Shown piece after piece: positions 11,582-23,159 of a stretch of 64,000 bases of DNA. Position 1 is the stretch's first letter; each line of letters starts with the position of its first letter. The notes beneath the pieces were generated by a model. The model did not search any database and had not been told where the DNA came from. It saw only the letters and a list, made by a program, of their open reading frames with translations. Source of the stretch: Hofstenia miamia (lineage: Eukaryota > Xenacoelomorpha > Acoela); the NCBI GenBank assembly GCA_004352715.1, contig SCFE01000044.1, forward strand, positions 2,176,589 through 2,240,588, in the 5' to 3' direction. Position numbers and translations under genes: made by a program.

Positions 11582-12937
11582 CACCCTCTCCATGGACTAG
11601 TGCATTGGCTTTTCTTTTTATTGTTTCTGCTTTTGGGTCACTCCAGCTTGTTGATGCGAATTCTGACTGCTTTGTCATTTTTAGTGCCATTCTCTCTCTG
11701 TGGTTACTATACTATGGTAGCACAGGAATTTTGCTTCTTTTATGTTCTCTGATATTGGTGCAATCTCTCATAGTTAGTTCATTTTTCTAGAAAATATGTC
11801 ATAGTATTCTTGATACAGGTGGATCACTTTCATTGCTATCATCAACGTCATCAGTGTGTCCACTCTACTTGTATGCACTAGGACTTCTCAAATTGCTGTA
11901 TCTGGATAAAAGAATGTGAATACTTTGCAAAATCTTCTGATGTTAGCAACGTCCTTGTAGAAGAAGCTTATGTTGTTTCTCACGTTCTCCTCTGTTATCT
12001 CATTTGGATTGTTTTTATTCAGTCTCATCATGGTCAATATTTCAACTTGCTTTGTGACGTCTTATTATCTATATTGCTTGTCCCATAGATCAAGCCAGAC
12101 TACATCATTCACTCCTGAGAATAACATTAATGCTTTTGTTGTTTTTTTGTTTATTTCGTCTCTCAGTTCTTTGAGCTGTTTTAGAATGGGTTTACCTTAT
12201 GTGTATAGTTGATATGCTCACTCCCTGTTGTTGTTGCTGATCATAATCTCTTTCAATCTCTTGAATCTTCTCTGTCAATTATTGCTTTGGCTTGTTCTTT
12301 CATGTTGATGTATGTTTTGTATTTTTGTAAGAATATTTTGCATCTTTTGGTATTCTCCATCTTGGGAGTATCATCAGAATCAATATTATTTCATGTGGCA
12401 TACTTGTGAGGATCTTTGTTTTGATCTGCCACTCAATTTTTTGTATGTTGCCAATGTTGTTGGTGCCATTGCTTATCTGATTGTTTGTGGGTAGTTCATT
12501 TTACTGTCTTTCAGGGTGTCTCAAAAAGTTTGCTTTAATCCCTTTCTGCTCATTTTTAGCTTGATCTGTTCTCTCATCTCTATCTTTGATGTTATGCATT
12601 CAATGTTGACAGCCAGGTGATTGTAGGGTTCTAGCAGCTCTTCCAGTTCCATTCTCATGAATGCCTCCATGAACATTAATTTTATCAATGCAACAGTTTG
12701 TTATTCCTTGATTTTTTGGTAATTTCTGGAGCAAATTTTTTCTGTCCCCTTCATTATCTTTAATTCAACCAAGAATCTTTAATTGTGTGTTGGCATTCTT
12801 GTCCATTCCTCCCTCAAATCAACGTCCAGTTTGAAACTCATTCTTATTCTCCTCTGTGGGTTGGATGTTGTCATGTCAGTTTTTTTGCTCCTCAGTTGTT
12901 GCATCACTCTCTATTCACCTAAATTCAGTGAGTAAGT
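11582..12937 (-). pseudogene. 3' ORF, reverse, internally deleted (copy A2)
   Basis: Minus-strand frames match the C-terminal half of the 3' ORF: a SGVNDVVW block near 12100 and the region rich in Glu/Lys at 12550-12800. Near 12840 the repeat-rich N-terminus is joined directly to the middle of the protein, so several hundred codons are missing. Many stops. It lies between the reverse pol (12938) and its 3' LTR (11581), the same order as in copy A1. Confidence 0.7.
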
Positions 12938-15620
12938 TTAAGTCCCACACTTCAGTTTCATATATATGTATTTATCCTTTGCTGCCCTTCTCAGCAGCAC
13001 TCTTGGTTGTAAGATTTCATTACTGATATTTCTTTTGAATTCTTCTACAAAATCCTCCTCTGGTAAACTATCTAAATCATTCATATCATAAATAATATTG
13101 TTTTGATTAATTTGGTTTATTTTAAGTTCACCATTTTCATCTAATCTATTTTCCTGAACATCTGCTGTTGCCTGTTTTAGGTTTTGAAAATACAATAACT
13201 TGTCAATGTTTAGCATATGCTCATTGTTCAGTAGTACTTGCATTATTGTATATGGTCCTGACCAAATTGTTTTAAGTGTTTGGATCTGGTTTGTGTCTGT
13301 TAATTTTATGGGTGTAATTTTGTTGTTGTCTCACTGCAGACTTCTTGATGTTATGGCACATTGTTTCAAGTATAACTGTGATTTGGGTCCATTTTTCCAC
13401 TGTAGTTGAAGAATTGCATTGATAGTGGCGTCACTGCCTCCCTTCTGAACATCACTTAAAAAGGCATTGTGCCCATTGTCAAGTGTACAGACGTGTTAAA
13501 AAAATACTCAACCAGTTCAATGACATCTCACCACTTCTGTCCTACTATTCTTAATGTTGTGACTATTATCAACTTTATCAACATCATATTCACTCATTTG
13601 ACTGCGCCATTAGCTTGTGGGTGGTATGCTGTTGTTCTCTTGCTTACTATTTCCAATAATTGTGACATTTCCTGAAACAATCTGCTTTTGAATTGTGGCC
13701 CTTTGTCTGTGATAATCATCTCCATTGGCCCAAATTGTAGGATCCATTCTTTCATTACTATCTCCGCCATTGCTTCTGCTGTCATGTTCTTCATCAGAAT
13801 CATCCTTGCGTATTTGGTAAGGTTATCCACCATCACCAGCAAGTGTTGATATCCTTCTTCATTCTTGACAGTATCTCCAAGTCCATATGTATGATTTCAT
13901 TAGGCTGCGTCACTATGATCTTTTCTAGTGCTCTTTGTGTTGGTAAGTGCTGCTTGTTATTTTGAAGGCATGTTGTGCATTTGTTAATTACTTCCTCCAT
14001 GACCTTCCTGACTGCTGTCATAATGAACCTTGCATTGAAAGTGCTTTCTGTTTGTGTGTCTTCCTTATCAGTTCCCTTTTGTAATATTCTGGGATTGTGA
14101 TTCTTCTATTGTTCTGTGATTCTATGTATAAGAGTATGTTCTAATTTTTTTATATTTATATATTTTGTAGTAGCTCACTGCTAGTTTTGATAATTTTAGT
14201 TGTGGCTCTTTCAGCTTCTTTATGATTTTGTTTAGTATCATGTCATCTCTTTGCTTTTAGATGATTTGTTGCTCCAATATCTCTTCCTTAATCATGATTG
14301 GTGGGACTGCTTGCCACTTTTTGTCAACATTTTTTTCAGATAGTCTTTTGTAATCCATGTGTGGTAGAATTAGAATTGTTTCTTTCACTGTCTTCTTTAG
14401 CTGCATCTCTTTAGTACTCTTGGAGTGCTGTCCAAAAATCTCTCCAGTGTTCAATGGTGAATGTAAATTTGTTTAAGTATTCAATCCATCTCAACACTAA
14501 TACTGATTAATCTCCTGAAAACTTCTTCAGCCATGCAAGGGCACTGTTATCTGTACAGACCCTGAATTAAAGAAAATGCCTGACTTTCTTAATACTTTCA
14601 ATTAGGGCTAATATTTCCAACTTCGTCAAGCTGTAATTCTCTTTGCTTAATTTAAATGTACTACTGAAGAATTTTATTTTCACCTCCTTGTTGTTTTTCA
14701 TTTGTCCTAGTGTCACTCTGATCGCCATCTTTCTTGCATCACAGTCCAGGATGAATGTTTCAGTGTAATCTGGCGTGTTCAGCTATTGCAATTTTGTCAG
14801 CTCTTTGTTTATGTTATCCAATTCTTCTTGTTCCTGCCATTTACATATGAAAGGTACTTATTTTCTCATTAGTCATGTCATTTTGGCCATTTTTCAGGCA
14901 ATATTAGGTATGAATGTTCTATAATAGTTGAAGCAACCCATTATCCTCTGTATGTTTTTCTTGTTGTTTTGCTTCTATATCTTCCAGATCATGTCCCTCA
15001 CGTGATCCTTAATGCATATCCGCCCTTTTTCTATTACTTGTCTCAAGAATATGATCTTCTCTTTCAATATATCACATTTGTTTCCATTGATCCGCAATCC
15101 TGCTTTTCTAAGATTTGAAGTGTCCTTTCCAGGTTTTTGAGGTGTTCTTCTATGGTGTCACCATTTAAGATAATGTCATATATGTATGCACTTACCCCTT
15201 CCTCTATTTAATGTTTCTTGTTTTTCAGTACCTTTATTACATATCTTTGGAAGATTGCTGGCACATTACACAATTTGAACGCCATATAAATCCACTTGTA
15301 CAGTCCATACAGTGTTATAAATGCTGTTTTCTCAATGTCTTCCTCTTCCATCCACACCTGACAGTATGCCTTGCATAGGTCTATCAATGTAAAGTATTTA
15401 TGCTTACTTGCTTTGTACAGCATGTCTTCATTTAGTTTCTGAATTCTATGCACAACCTGTACTTTTCTCCCTGCTTTACAAACAATGTTGGTGCCACACT
15501 TGGGCTCTTGCTAGGTCGGATTATCTTGTTGCTGATCAGCTCATTTAATATTCTGTTGTATTCTTCTTTCATCTGCTCTGATACTAATCTTGATCCCTGA
15601 GAGAGAAAATTTATTTCAGC
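12938..15620 (-). pseudogene. Ty3/gypsy pol (RT, RNase H, integrase), reverse
   Basis: Read on the minus strand: an N-terminal RT stretch with EYNRILNELI near 15550, the RT core with FTLIDLCKAYCQV (15208-15453), RNase H remnants (14500-14800), the integrase zinc finger (CTTC near 13970) and core (IITDKGPQF, AYHPQANGAV), and the acidic tail LPEEDFVEEF. The RT active site reads YIYD near 15180 instead of YxDD, so catalysis is lost. Multiple stops and frameshifts. It overlaps nothing else and abuts an oppositely oriented RT remnant at 15621. Confidence 0.88.
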
Positions 15621-16892
15621 TCACTGATTCTGTTGTCCTAGAATCCTGACATTGAACTAGGGCAACTGTGTTTACAGAGAGCTATTATAATGTCAATGTG
15701 ATGATTGCTGCCAAAGAGATGCTTATGAGAAAGGAATCAACTTCTCACCTTATCTATGTCATGTCAAGCAAGCAAAGACCTGCATCACTATTCTAAATAG
15801 ATCAAAGTTTCCTGTGGTGCATCAATCACACACAACTCAAGATCATCACTGTACCAGTCCAAATAGAAAATGTTTCAACCTAATGTTTACCATTCTTTAC
15901 AGTTATCCATGACATTGATGAACTGTCAAATACAGTTAGAATCCCCACCATCTCTGTTGATTCACATCCACATTTAGATGCTGCAGAGTGGCAATCATTA
16001 GTTGCACTACTGTGAGGCAAGAGTGAATTTTTCAACAATGGCTCTATCAGCATGGGACAAGTGATTGGTGAGGAGCATGCCATCAAGATGAAACATGATA
16101 AATCTATCTGTCTGCCCAAAAGAAGATTCCCAGAGAATCTCAAAGGAGATTATGAGAAAATCTTGAGTGATCTCATCAAGAGTGGTATAATCCAAGGAAG
16201 TAATAGCCTATATACAGCACTGACTGTCTTTATAAAACAAGATTTCCATAAGTTAAAAGAGATCACTATTAAGGATGCCTATCCCTTACCACAGATAGAA
16301 CATCTTTTGCACAACGCCAGCCACAATAAGTTCTTTTCATGCCTTTATCTTTGTAAGGCCTACTGGCAAGTTCTGATGCAACCATCTGATATCAAGAAAA
16401 CCATGATTAACACTCTGTACAGTTTATATGAATGGAAATATATGGTGTGTGGCCTGTGTAATGCCCCTGCCACTTTCCAGATGTATGTTACCAAAGTCCT
16501 GAAAAATGAGGCAAATATTTTAGAGCATGACAGTTTTGCCTATATAGATGATATCCTAGTAGCCAGCCAAAAGTTTCCCAAATATTTGGAGAAACTGAGT
16601 AGAATGCTGGATTTATTACAATCTGGTGCTTGATGTTGATTACACAACCATTAAACTCCCAATATGCAAAATACTCTGAGAGTTCATGGCTGAGTAGTTT
16701 TAGAAATTGATTGAAGTGGCATCATCATTTACACCATCACAATAGGAACCACTGCACTAACCAAGAAAATCACATTTAAAGAGATGGAGCAGAAGATCCT
16801 CTACATCTAATCTAATGTGCACACCCCAACTGTGAAGTCACCTAGACATCTACAAGAAGAGAGAGCCTATCAGTGCTCAATTAGTATGGTAT
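15621..16892 (+). pseudogene. Ty3/gypsy reverse transcriptase, forward
   Basis: The open stretch 16052-16633 (193 codons) carries the RT fingers and palm: LPKRRFPENL, ITIKDAYPLPQIE, LYLCKAYWQV, LCNAPATFQ, and the intact YIDD active site (TATATAGATGAT, 16541-16552). Upstream frames (15621-16050) continue the same gene with stops; downstream (16640-16890) only RNase H scraps remain before an LTR begins. The sequence is clearly diverged from the reverse copy at 12938, so it represents another lineage or an older copy. This is the only intact RT catalytic motif in the window. Confidence 0.88.
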
Positions 16893-18281
16893 TGTAGCAT
16901 AATCCAATAATTAATGCTGCTAAAGATAAATGAAGAAGTGATTAGTTGGTCAAGGAAGATTATCATCAAATTATGATTAAATTAATATTAATTGTAAAGC
17001 AAACTCAATTTAGATTTATCATCATTAATTTTGTAAAATGCAACTAAGAAGCAACATTTAACAAATAGTATTTGTTGAAACAATTTGGCAAAAACAAAGG
17101 GGGCAATATCACTTCCATTATTTTTCAGCCATATTGGCAGAAGATTAAAAATTCAAATTCAGCAGGTACTTTTGGATCTGAAACTAACTATAAATAGAAA
17201 AAAATCATTTCTAAAACTGTCAATGTAAATTCTTCAAAATCTTATCTTTAGATTTAATTTGGTTTGCTTAATATTTAATCATGTCAAGCTAAATGGTTGA
17301 TGCATTAGTAGTGGTGGGGGCACACATCAGGAGCAATTCGAGGGTCTTGATTCAAGCCATGAAACTGCATTTATGTTAGGGGTACAATTAGGAGTTTTTC
17401 TATGTTTAGCTGACTATTGATTCTTTCATTGAAATGTATGCAATAATAAAAACCTCAGAGAAAATGGTTGGATCACAGGTTATTATATTTTATATTAATT
17501 AGACTACATGGGTAACCTATAAATAGACTGATAATGAGACTGAGCATGTATAACTAATTAAATGTAGGTTAAGAAGCTGCAAGTAATTATCTATATAATC
17601 ATTTAAATTAATTAAAGCCAATATTTTTCATTAATGGCTAAATGAATATGTATTAAACAGCTAGTGACACTTCCTGGTAGGCTGTTTCATTTGCGACAAA
17701 TTTTCGATTTGAAAGCTGCCCCTTTCTCAGATTTTGCATTTTGTTATAAAAACACGATATGTGAAAAAAAAATTAAAAAATTAACGTTTGACGCCCCCAA
17801 CCTTTATTTTTGTGAATTTTTTAGTGAAAATCCGTTAAAAAGTCATAACTCGAGTTATATATATCACAGCAGCTTTCAAATCAAAAATCAGTCGCAAATG
17901 AAACAGCCTACTGCCTGGTTGCAAAAACAAATTGCACAAAACAAATTTAGGGTTGCACTGAGTTAGGATAGGGAACACATAAGTTACTTTGTTGAGCTGA
18001 GCTTTTGGGAAAAATCCACTAAATATGCAGAAAGCTACTTGCTGGGAGATTCAGAGATCAGAGTTGGCTGGAGGCCTCATGAAAGATAATCTACCAGGAG
18101 AACTGCAACATTCTGTCCACACCTAAACAGTGTTTGATTGCAATATAGTTAATTAAAGTCAACTAAGAATATTAATAGAATAAAGCAGTTAGTAAAAGTA
18201 CATCCCTATCTGCAATTAACACAGAATTACATTCAAAAGGAATTAGTCAACATGAGTTAGAGATTGGTAGCAGATGCTACA
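16893..18281 (+). repeat. Family-A-related LTR (forward) with MITE insertion
   Basis: It starts TGTAGCATAATCC and ends GTAGCAGATGCTACA; without the 233-bp insertion and 8-bp duplication it is about 1148 bp. It carries the SGCCATATTGGCAG-type box near 17130, a TATAAATAG box near 17190 and a stem AGCTAAA/TTTAGCT. It is inserted after a broken RT. The flanks GTAT and CTAT do not match, so no target duplication is claimed. Confidence 0.83.
17678..17910. mobile_element. MITE derived from the 9506 TIR element
   Basis: It has the same ends (TAGGCTGTTTC...GAAACAGCCTA) but only 233 bp. The left ~190 bp matches the left TIR and the right ~40 bp the opposite end, so it is an internal-deletion derivative. 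It is flanked by CTTCCTGG (17670-17677) and CTGCCTGG (17911-17918), an 8-bp duplication with one mismatch at the same LTR position as the full element. Confidence 0.83.
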
Positions 18282-18435
18282 CTATAAAGACATTCAGTTC
18301 TTTAATTTGATTATTTAGTGCAATTTCAATATTATTCTTATGGTTTTAATTCAATTCATATTTTGATGAACTGACAATGGTGCAATATTTTTAGTTTTAA
18401 ATTTTTGCTAAATATCATAGTAAAAGTTAAGTAGC
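18282..18435 (+). repeat. LTR flank shared with 8982-9135
   Basis: The bases CTATAAAGACATTCAGTTC and on match the reverse complement of 8982-9135, except that the 15-nt loop of the hairpin is inverted and its left arm is degraded. No coding seen. Confidence 0.65.
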
Positions 18436-18979
18436 AGAAAACTGAATATGTTCCTGTCAGATATTTGCCTATATTTTTTATGGTATGATTTTGTTTATGA
18501 CTCCCAGTTTTAGTTTCTATAAATATGTGCAATTTGTTCATTTGGTTTCTCAATAAATTCGTTTTTTTACTTTTTATCTTACTTTGTATATTATTAAAAG
18601 TATATGTTTCTAAATTCATTTGCATAGCTAAAGGGCACCCAGATAGGGGACAGCTTGACTAGCATGCTCCCATCAACATATCTTGGATATATGGTTAGAG
18701 TTTTTGTTGTACTGCTTTTCATCTGTAAATATAATTAATCTCTATTTCTATCACCAAAATTGCATGAGATGAGAATTGCACTGAGTTTAGGTTTTTAACT
18801 TAGCATGTAGGTTTCACTTACTGCACCCAAGAGTTGGGGGTTCTTTATTCTTTATCTTAATTAGGGCTCTGGTCATATATGACTCTTTCTTAAAGGTTGT
18901 ATATATAAACTAGAGTTTAAAGCCCTTTCAAAAAATTTCAAGAGCAGCAAAATTGAGGCTATTGGTAGTGGATGCTACA
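18436..18979 (+). repeat. 3' part of an unassigned LTR
   Basis: The right end GTAGTGGATGCTACA followed at once by a TGG-starting primer-site-like sequence marks an LTR end; the upstream 500 bp do not clearly match family A or B. A left end was not found, so the extent is a guess. Confidence 0.45.
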
Positions 18980-18995
18980 TGGCAACTGTGATGGG
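18980..18995 (+). promoter_or_regulatory. Primer-binding site (decayed)
   Basis: TGGCAACTGTGATGGG follows the LTR end. Compared with TGGCGACCATGACAG at 35759 it differs mostly by C-to-T and G-to-A changes, as expected for decay of a tRNA-Arg-type site. Confidence 0.5.
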
Positions 18996-20590
18996 TTGAA
19001 GAATGAAGATGAATCAANAATGAGACTGAGCATGTATAACTAATTAAATGTAGGTTAAGAAGCTGCAAGTAATTATCTATATAATCATTTAAATTAATTA
19101 AAGCCAATATTTTTCATTAATGGCTAAATGAATATGTATTAAACAGCTAGTGACACTTCCTGGTAGGCTGTTTCATTTGCGACAAATTTTCGATTTGAAA
19201 GCTGCCCCTTTCTCAGATNTTATTCTTTATCTTAATTAGGGCTCTGGTCATATATGACTCTTTCTTAAAGGTTGTATATATAAACTAGAGTTTAAAGCCC
19301 TTTCAAAAAATTTCAAGAGCAGCAAAATTGAGGCTATTGGTAGTGGATGCTACATGGCAACTGTGATGGGTTGAAGAATGAAGATGAATCAACAAGTCAA
19401 TATCCTGACTCACTACTTAAACTCGAAAAGCAAGAAGTGTGAGCAGGAGATCACAGAAGAAAGAAAAAAACATGCAAAAGTATCAACCAACAATAAGCAA
19501 AGCATGCAGTCAGCTACCACCATCTAGGAGCACTCTAACATAAAGCAGATTTGGAAATAAAGAATCCTACCAAGATGCAAGCCACTACTAATCATAGTTA
19601 AATGAAATGACAAACAAGTGGAAAAAAAGGAAGCACCAAGAAAGGCACAAGCAGAACCACCATAACNAACGTTTGACGCCCCCAACCTTTATTTTTGTGA
19701 ATTTTTTAGTGAAAATCCGTTAAAAAGTCATAACTCGAGTTATATATATCGTAGAAGCCTGGATTTTGTTTTAAAAGATGCGGAATATGCTATTTTATAT
19801 ACCTGATTAATACATTATATANATGACAAACAAGTGGAAAAAAAGGAAGCACCAAGAAAGGCACAAGCAGAACCACCATAACCCCAAGATCACATTCAGA
19901 AACAGATGCATCCCCTACAGAACTAGAGACCCTAGACATGTCCCCAGAGGCAAGTTTGGCAGAAAACCTGAATATTCTCAGACAGAATGAACAAAACAGA
20001 ATCAATATTAAGAAGCAAGATACAACTGCTAACACAAAAAGTCACAGAACTTAAGCAACATGGTGAAAACACAATAAGCAAGCTCAAAATAGAAATGGAT
20101 AGTCATTTGGAATATTAGAATAAAGATTTCCAAAACAATATTAAAGCATTAACAAATCAATTGGCAGAGTCCAAAAAACATTTTTGAGAAGTAAATGAAA
20201 AATGGCAGTAAACATGCCAACAACTAGAGAACAAAAACAGACAATTAATTCAAGATAACAACATACAAGTCTAGTAGTTAGAACAACTCAGAGATGAACT
20301 TAGACTAACAGAAATGGGAAGAGAAGATAATTACAAAGCACAAGAACAAGAGTTAAAAGAACTCTGACATAAACTGAGAATGATGCATTGGGAAGAAGAG
20401 AAAAACCAAAAGGGAAAACAAACAGATAAAGGAAAAGGACTTACAAGTGTCACCAGTTGACTTCAAACAACAGCTAAAAGAGTTTACAATGAAGTCAAAT
20501 AGTATGAGAAAAGATACATTATTTGATGAGATCATGAAAGCAGTAACAAATCAATTTACAATAAATGAAAAAAAATGCACAGAGGAAACA
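18996..20590 (+). pseudogene. Retrotransposon gag N-terminal part (broken)
   Basis: After the primer site, frames match the intact gag at 35760: TPRSHSETDASPTELETLDMSPE (a segment of it near 19880-19940) followed by a coiled-coil-type region in pieces with many stops. Two short foreign contigs (19019-19218, 19668-19821) are inserted with single N joins. The gene is interrupted at 20590 by a solo LTR and resumes at 21660. Confidence 0.7.
19018..19822. other. Assembly artefacts: single-N joins with duplicated pieces
   Basis: 19019-19218 repeats 17535-17737 almost exactly, and 19220-19395 repeats 18848-19015. 19668-19821 is an interior piece of the TIR transposon, flanked on the right by a repeat of 19610-19665. 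Each junction is a single N (19018, 19219, 19667, 19822). Confidence 0.85.
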
Positions 20591-21659
20591 TGTAACATAT
20601 TCTACCAGGCATTATCACTGTTTATCTACTGTTACTTTATAATGTTAGCTGTGTTATTGCGGGTAAGGATTTACTTGTTGTTACTGCTTGACTAGTTTCT
20701 TCTGTTAACTTATGTAACCTCGAATAAACTGCTCACTTTTTAGGTGAGGAAGCCATGTGGTAATCTCTATAACGATCTTCTGATGGGCATCTGCCCAAAG
20801 CATATCTCCACATCCAGTGTCACCACTCCATCCAATGCTTGAGCGCCACCTCTCAGCTCAATTGATATAGCTTATGTGTACCCTACATTAGCTCAGTGCT
20901 TACTCAAGACATGCAAGACATGATACAATTCAACTTAAACTCTATTGTGTGAAATTGTTATATCTCTTTGCAACCTGAATTGTTACTAGTTGTTCATTAA
21001 GTATTACATGTAGCCATTACCAAAATATATTGGCTTATTTAAATAAATNAGTATTTTTATCAACAGACACAAATATGTCTTTTTTGACACAAGTTGTTTC
21101 TTAGTTGCATATTACAAATAAATCTGAAATAACACTAATTGTCAATTATAGGTCATTAATTTGGATCTAAAACAATATTAATATAATTCCTAGAGTTTGG
21201 TAATCCAACCATTTGCTGACAATTAATTACTTAATACATGTAGAAGTGAAATGCTAGTCAGCTAATCAAGAGAAAACCCCTACACCTAACATATGTGCAC
21301 TTTCATGATCTGGCACAGAGACCCTAGAATCATTCCCTGTGATGTATCCAGACCACTACTAAACACCACTTGATTAGCTCAACATCATACTAAATAATCA
21401 AACTGTTAATATGAAACAAAATAAGAATTCTGAATAAAATTCTTTATCAACTTCTTACAGTGTTTTAATCTATTTATAGTATTTTCAAAAGAAGTACCTG
21501 TTGATTTAAATTTGAACTTTCTGCCAAGATGGNATATTACAAATAAATCTGAAATAACACTAATTGATTTAATTACAATATTTTTAATTAACTTTTTGAT
21601 CTTAATCTCTTCTTGCGACATTTGCAGCTTATTTCTGATTTTATTTGGATGATGCTGCA
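20591..21659 (-). repeat. Solo family-A LTR in gag, 4-bp target duplication AACA
   Basis: TGTAACATATTC...GGATGATGCTGCA, 1069 bp, reverse. AACA precedes (20587-20590) and follows (21660-21663) it. Gag reading continues on the far side. Two single-N joins inside (21049, 21533) bracket a misplaced small piece. Confidence 0.85.
21260..21379 (-). promoter_or_regulatory. LTR stem-closed RNA domain (reverse)
   Basis: AGCTAATCAAG (21260-21270) pairs perfectly over 11 bp with CTTGATTAGCT (21369-21379). Confidence 0.72.
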
Positions 21660-22033
21660 AACAGACATTTGAAAGTTCCATCTTAACTGAAAATATGAAC
21701 AATGACATGATAACATGCAAGGCAACTTTACCAAAATTTAATGGAAAGGTCAACAGTTACAGCCAAATGTTTGCAGAATGGATTCAAATGTTTGAAATCA
21801 CAATGGCCAAGAGAAAGGTGAGTCAGCAAGCAGCAGCTGAAAGATTCCCACTGTACCTTACAGGAGCAGCATCCCAACATTATTTGCTGTTGGACACTGA
21901 TACAAAATGAAACTACAAACTACTGATTAGAGACTTTGCCAAGTATTACAAAAATGAAAGCTTTCAGTAAGGAGGGCATTGGACATACAAGCAACAATTG
22001 AGAACAATGCCTGCATCTACAAAAAAGTGGTAT
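21660..22033 (+). pseudogene. Retrotransposon gag capsid part (continuation)
   Basis: Open from 21695: CKATLPKFNGK, AEWIQMFEI, RFPLYLTGAASQHYLLLD, the pattern of a retrotransposon gag capsid domain and about 70 percent like the copy at 36569 by eye. A stop follows at 21908 and the reading ends at an LTR (22034). The N-terminal part is at 18996-20590, across the solo LTR. Confidence 0.8.
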
Positions 22034-23159
22034 TGTAACATCCTCTTCCAGGTATTAGTACTGTTTTTCCTCTGTTACTTTATAACATTAGTTGTATCTT
22101 TGTGGGTAGGGACTTACTAATTAGATACTGTTTAGCTTTTAGTTGTTTCTGTTAACATAGCTAAACTAGATTTAACTCTTCACTATTTAGGTGATGAAGC
22201 CATACAGCAATTTCTCCAAAGATTGATAGTGGGCAACTGCCTGAAGCTGATCTCCACATTCAGTTTCACCGGTTCACCAATGATCTACTTGGTTGAGTTC
22301 CACCTCTCAGCTCAATGATGTAACTTATGTGTATCCTATCCTAGCTCAGTGTATACTCAAGGCAAGACACAATTCGACTTAGACTCTATTTTTGTAGAAG
22401 TGCTTTGTGTATTCACAACCCAACTTGTTACTAGCTGCTTAATTAACATACATGTAGCCATTACCAAAATATATTGGCTTTAATAAATAGTTTAATATCA
22501 AGCAGCTTCCTAACGTACATTTATTAATTAGTACATGTTTGGTCACTTTATTGGTCATTTTATAGTCACTAATTTGGAACTGAAATAATAATAATATATT
22601 ACCTAGGTTTCAGTCATCTAACCATATTTCAAATTCATTTATTTTAATACATGAACTGATAGATCACTAGTCAGCTAAACAAGAGAAAAACTCCTACACC
22701 TAACCTAAGTGCACTTTTGCAGTCTGGCACAAAGACCCTAGAATTGATCTCAATGATGGATCCAGACCACTACTAAACACCACTTGTTTAGCTTGACATC
22801 ATATCAAACTATAATAGAAGAACAAAATAAGAATTCTGAATAAAATTCTTTATCAATTGCTTACAGGATTTAGTTTCTATTTATAGCAAATCTAGAAAAG
22901 TACTTGTTGATTTCAAATTTGAGCTTTCATCTGCCAAAATGGCGGGAAAATAATGGAAGTGATTTTGCTCCCTTGTTTTGCCAAAATTATTATTATTAAC
23001 TGATAGTAATCTCTTATTTCTGACACATATTGTTTCTTGGTTGCATAATACAAATTAATCTAATTGATCTAATATAATATTTCTAATCATCATATTTTTG
23101 ATCTTATTCTCATCTTGGTTTGACATTTGCAGCTTAAATTTATTTGGATGATGCTACAC
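22034..23159 (-). repeat. Family-A LTR, 3' LTR of reverse element
   Basis: TGTAACATCCTC...GGATGATGCTACA, 1126 bp. The reversed purine tract CACCCTCCTCAGCTTG follows, so this is the 3' LTR of the element read leftwards from about 31,000. The flanks differ, as expected. Confidence 0.88.
22673..22793 (-). promoter_or_regulatory. LTR stem-closed RNA domain (reverse)
   Basis: AGCTAAACAAG (22673-22683) pairs perfectly with CTTGTTTAGCT (22783-22793), an A-T swap relative to the 21260 copy. Confidence 0.72.

Noticed and set aside
11506-11790. Hydrophobic plus-strand ORF resembling a membrane protein
   Set aside because: It is the antisense of the reverse LTR end and 3' ORF; the hydrophobic look comes from reading Lys/Glu codons backwards.
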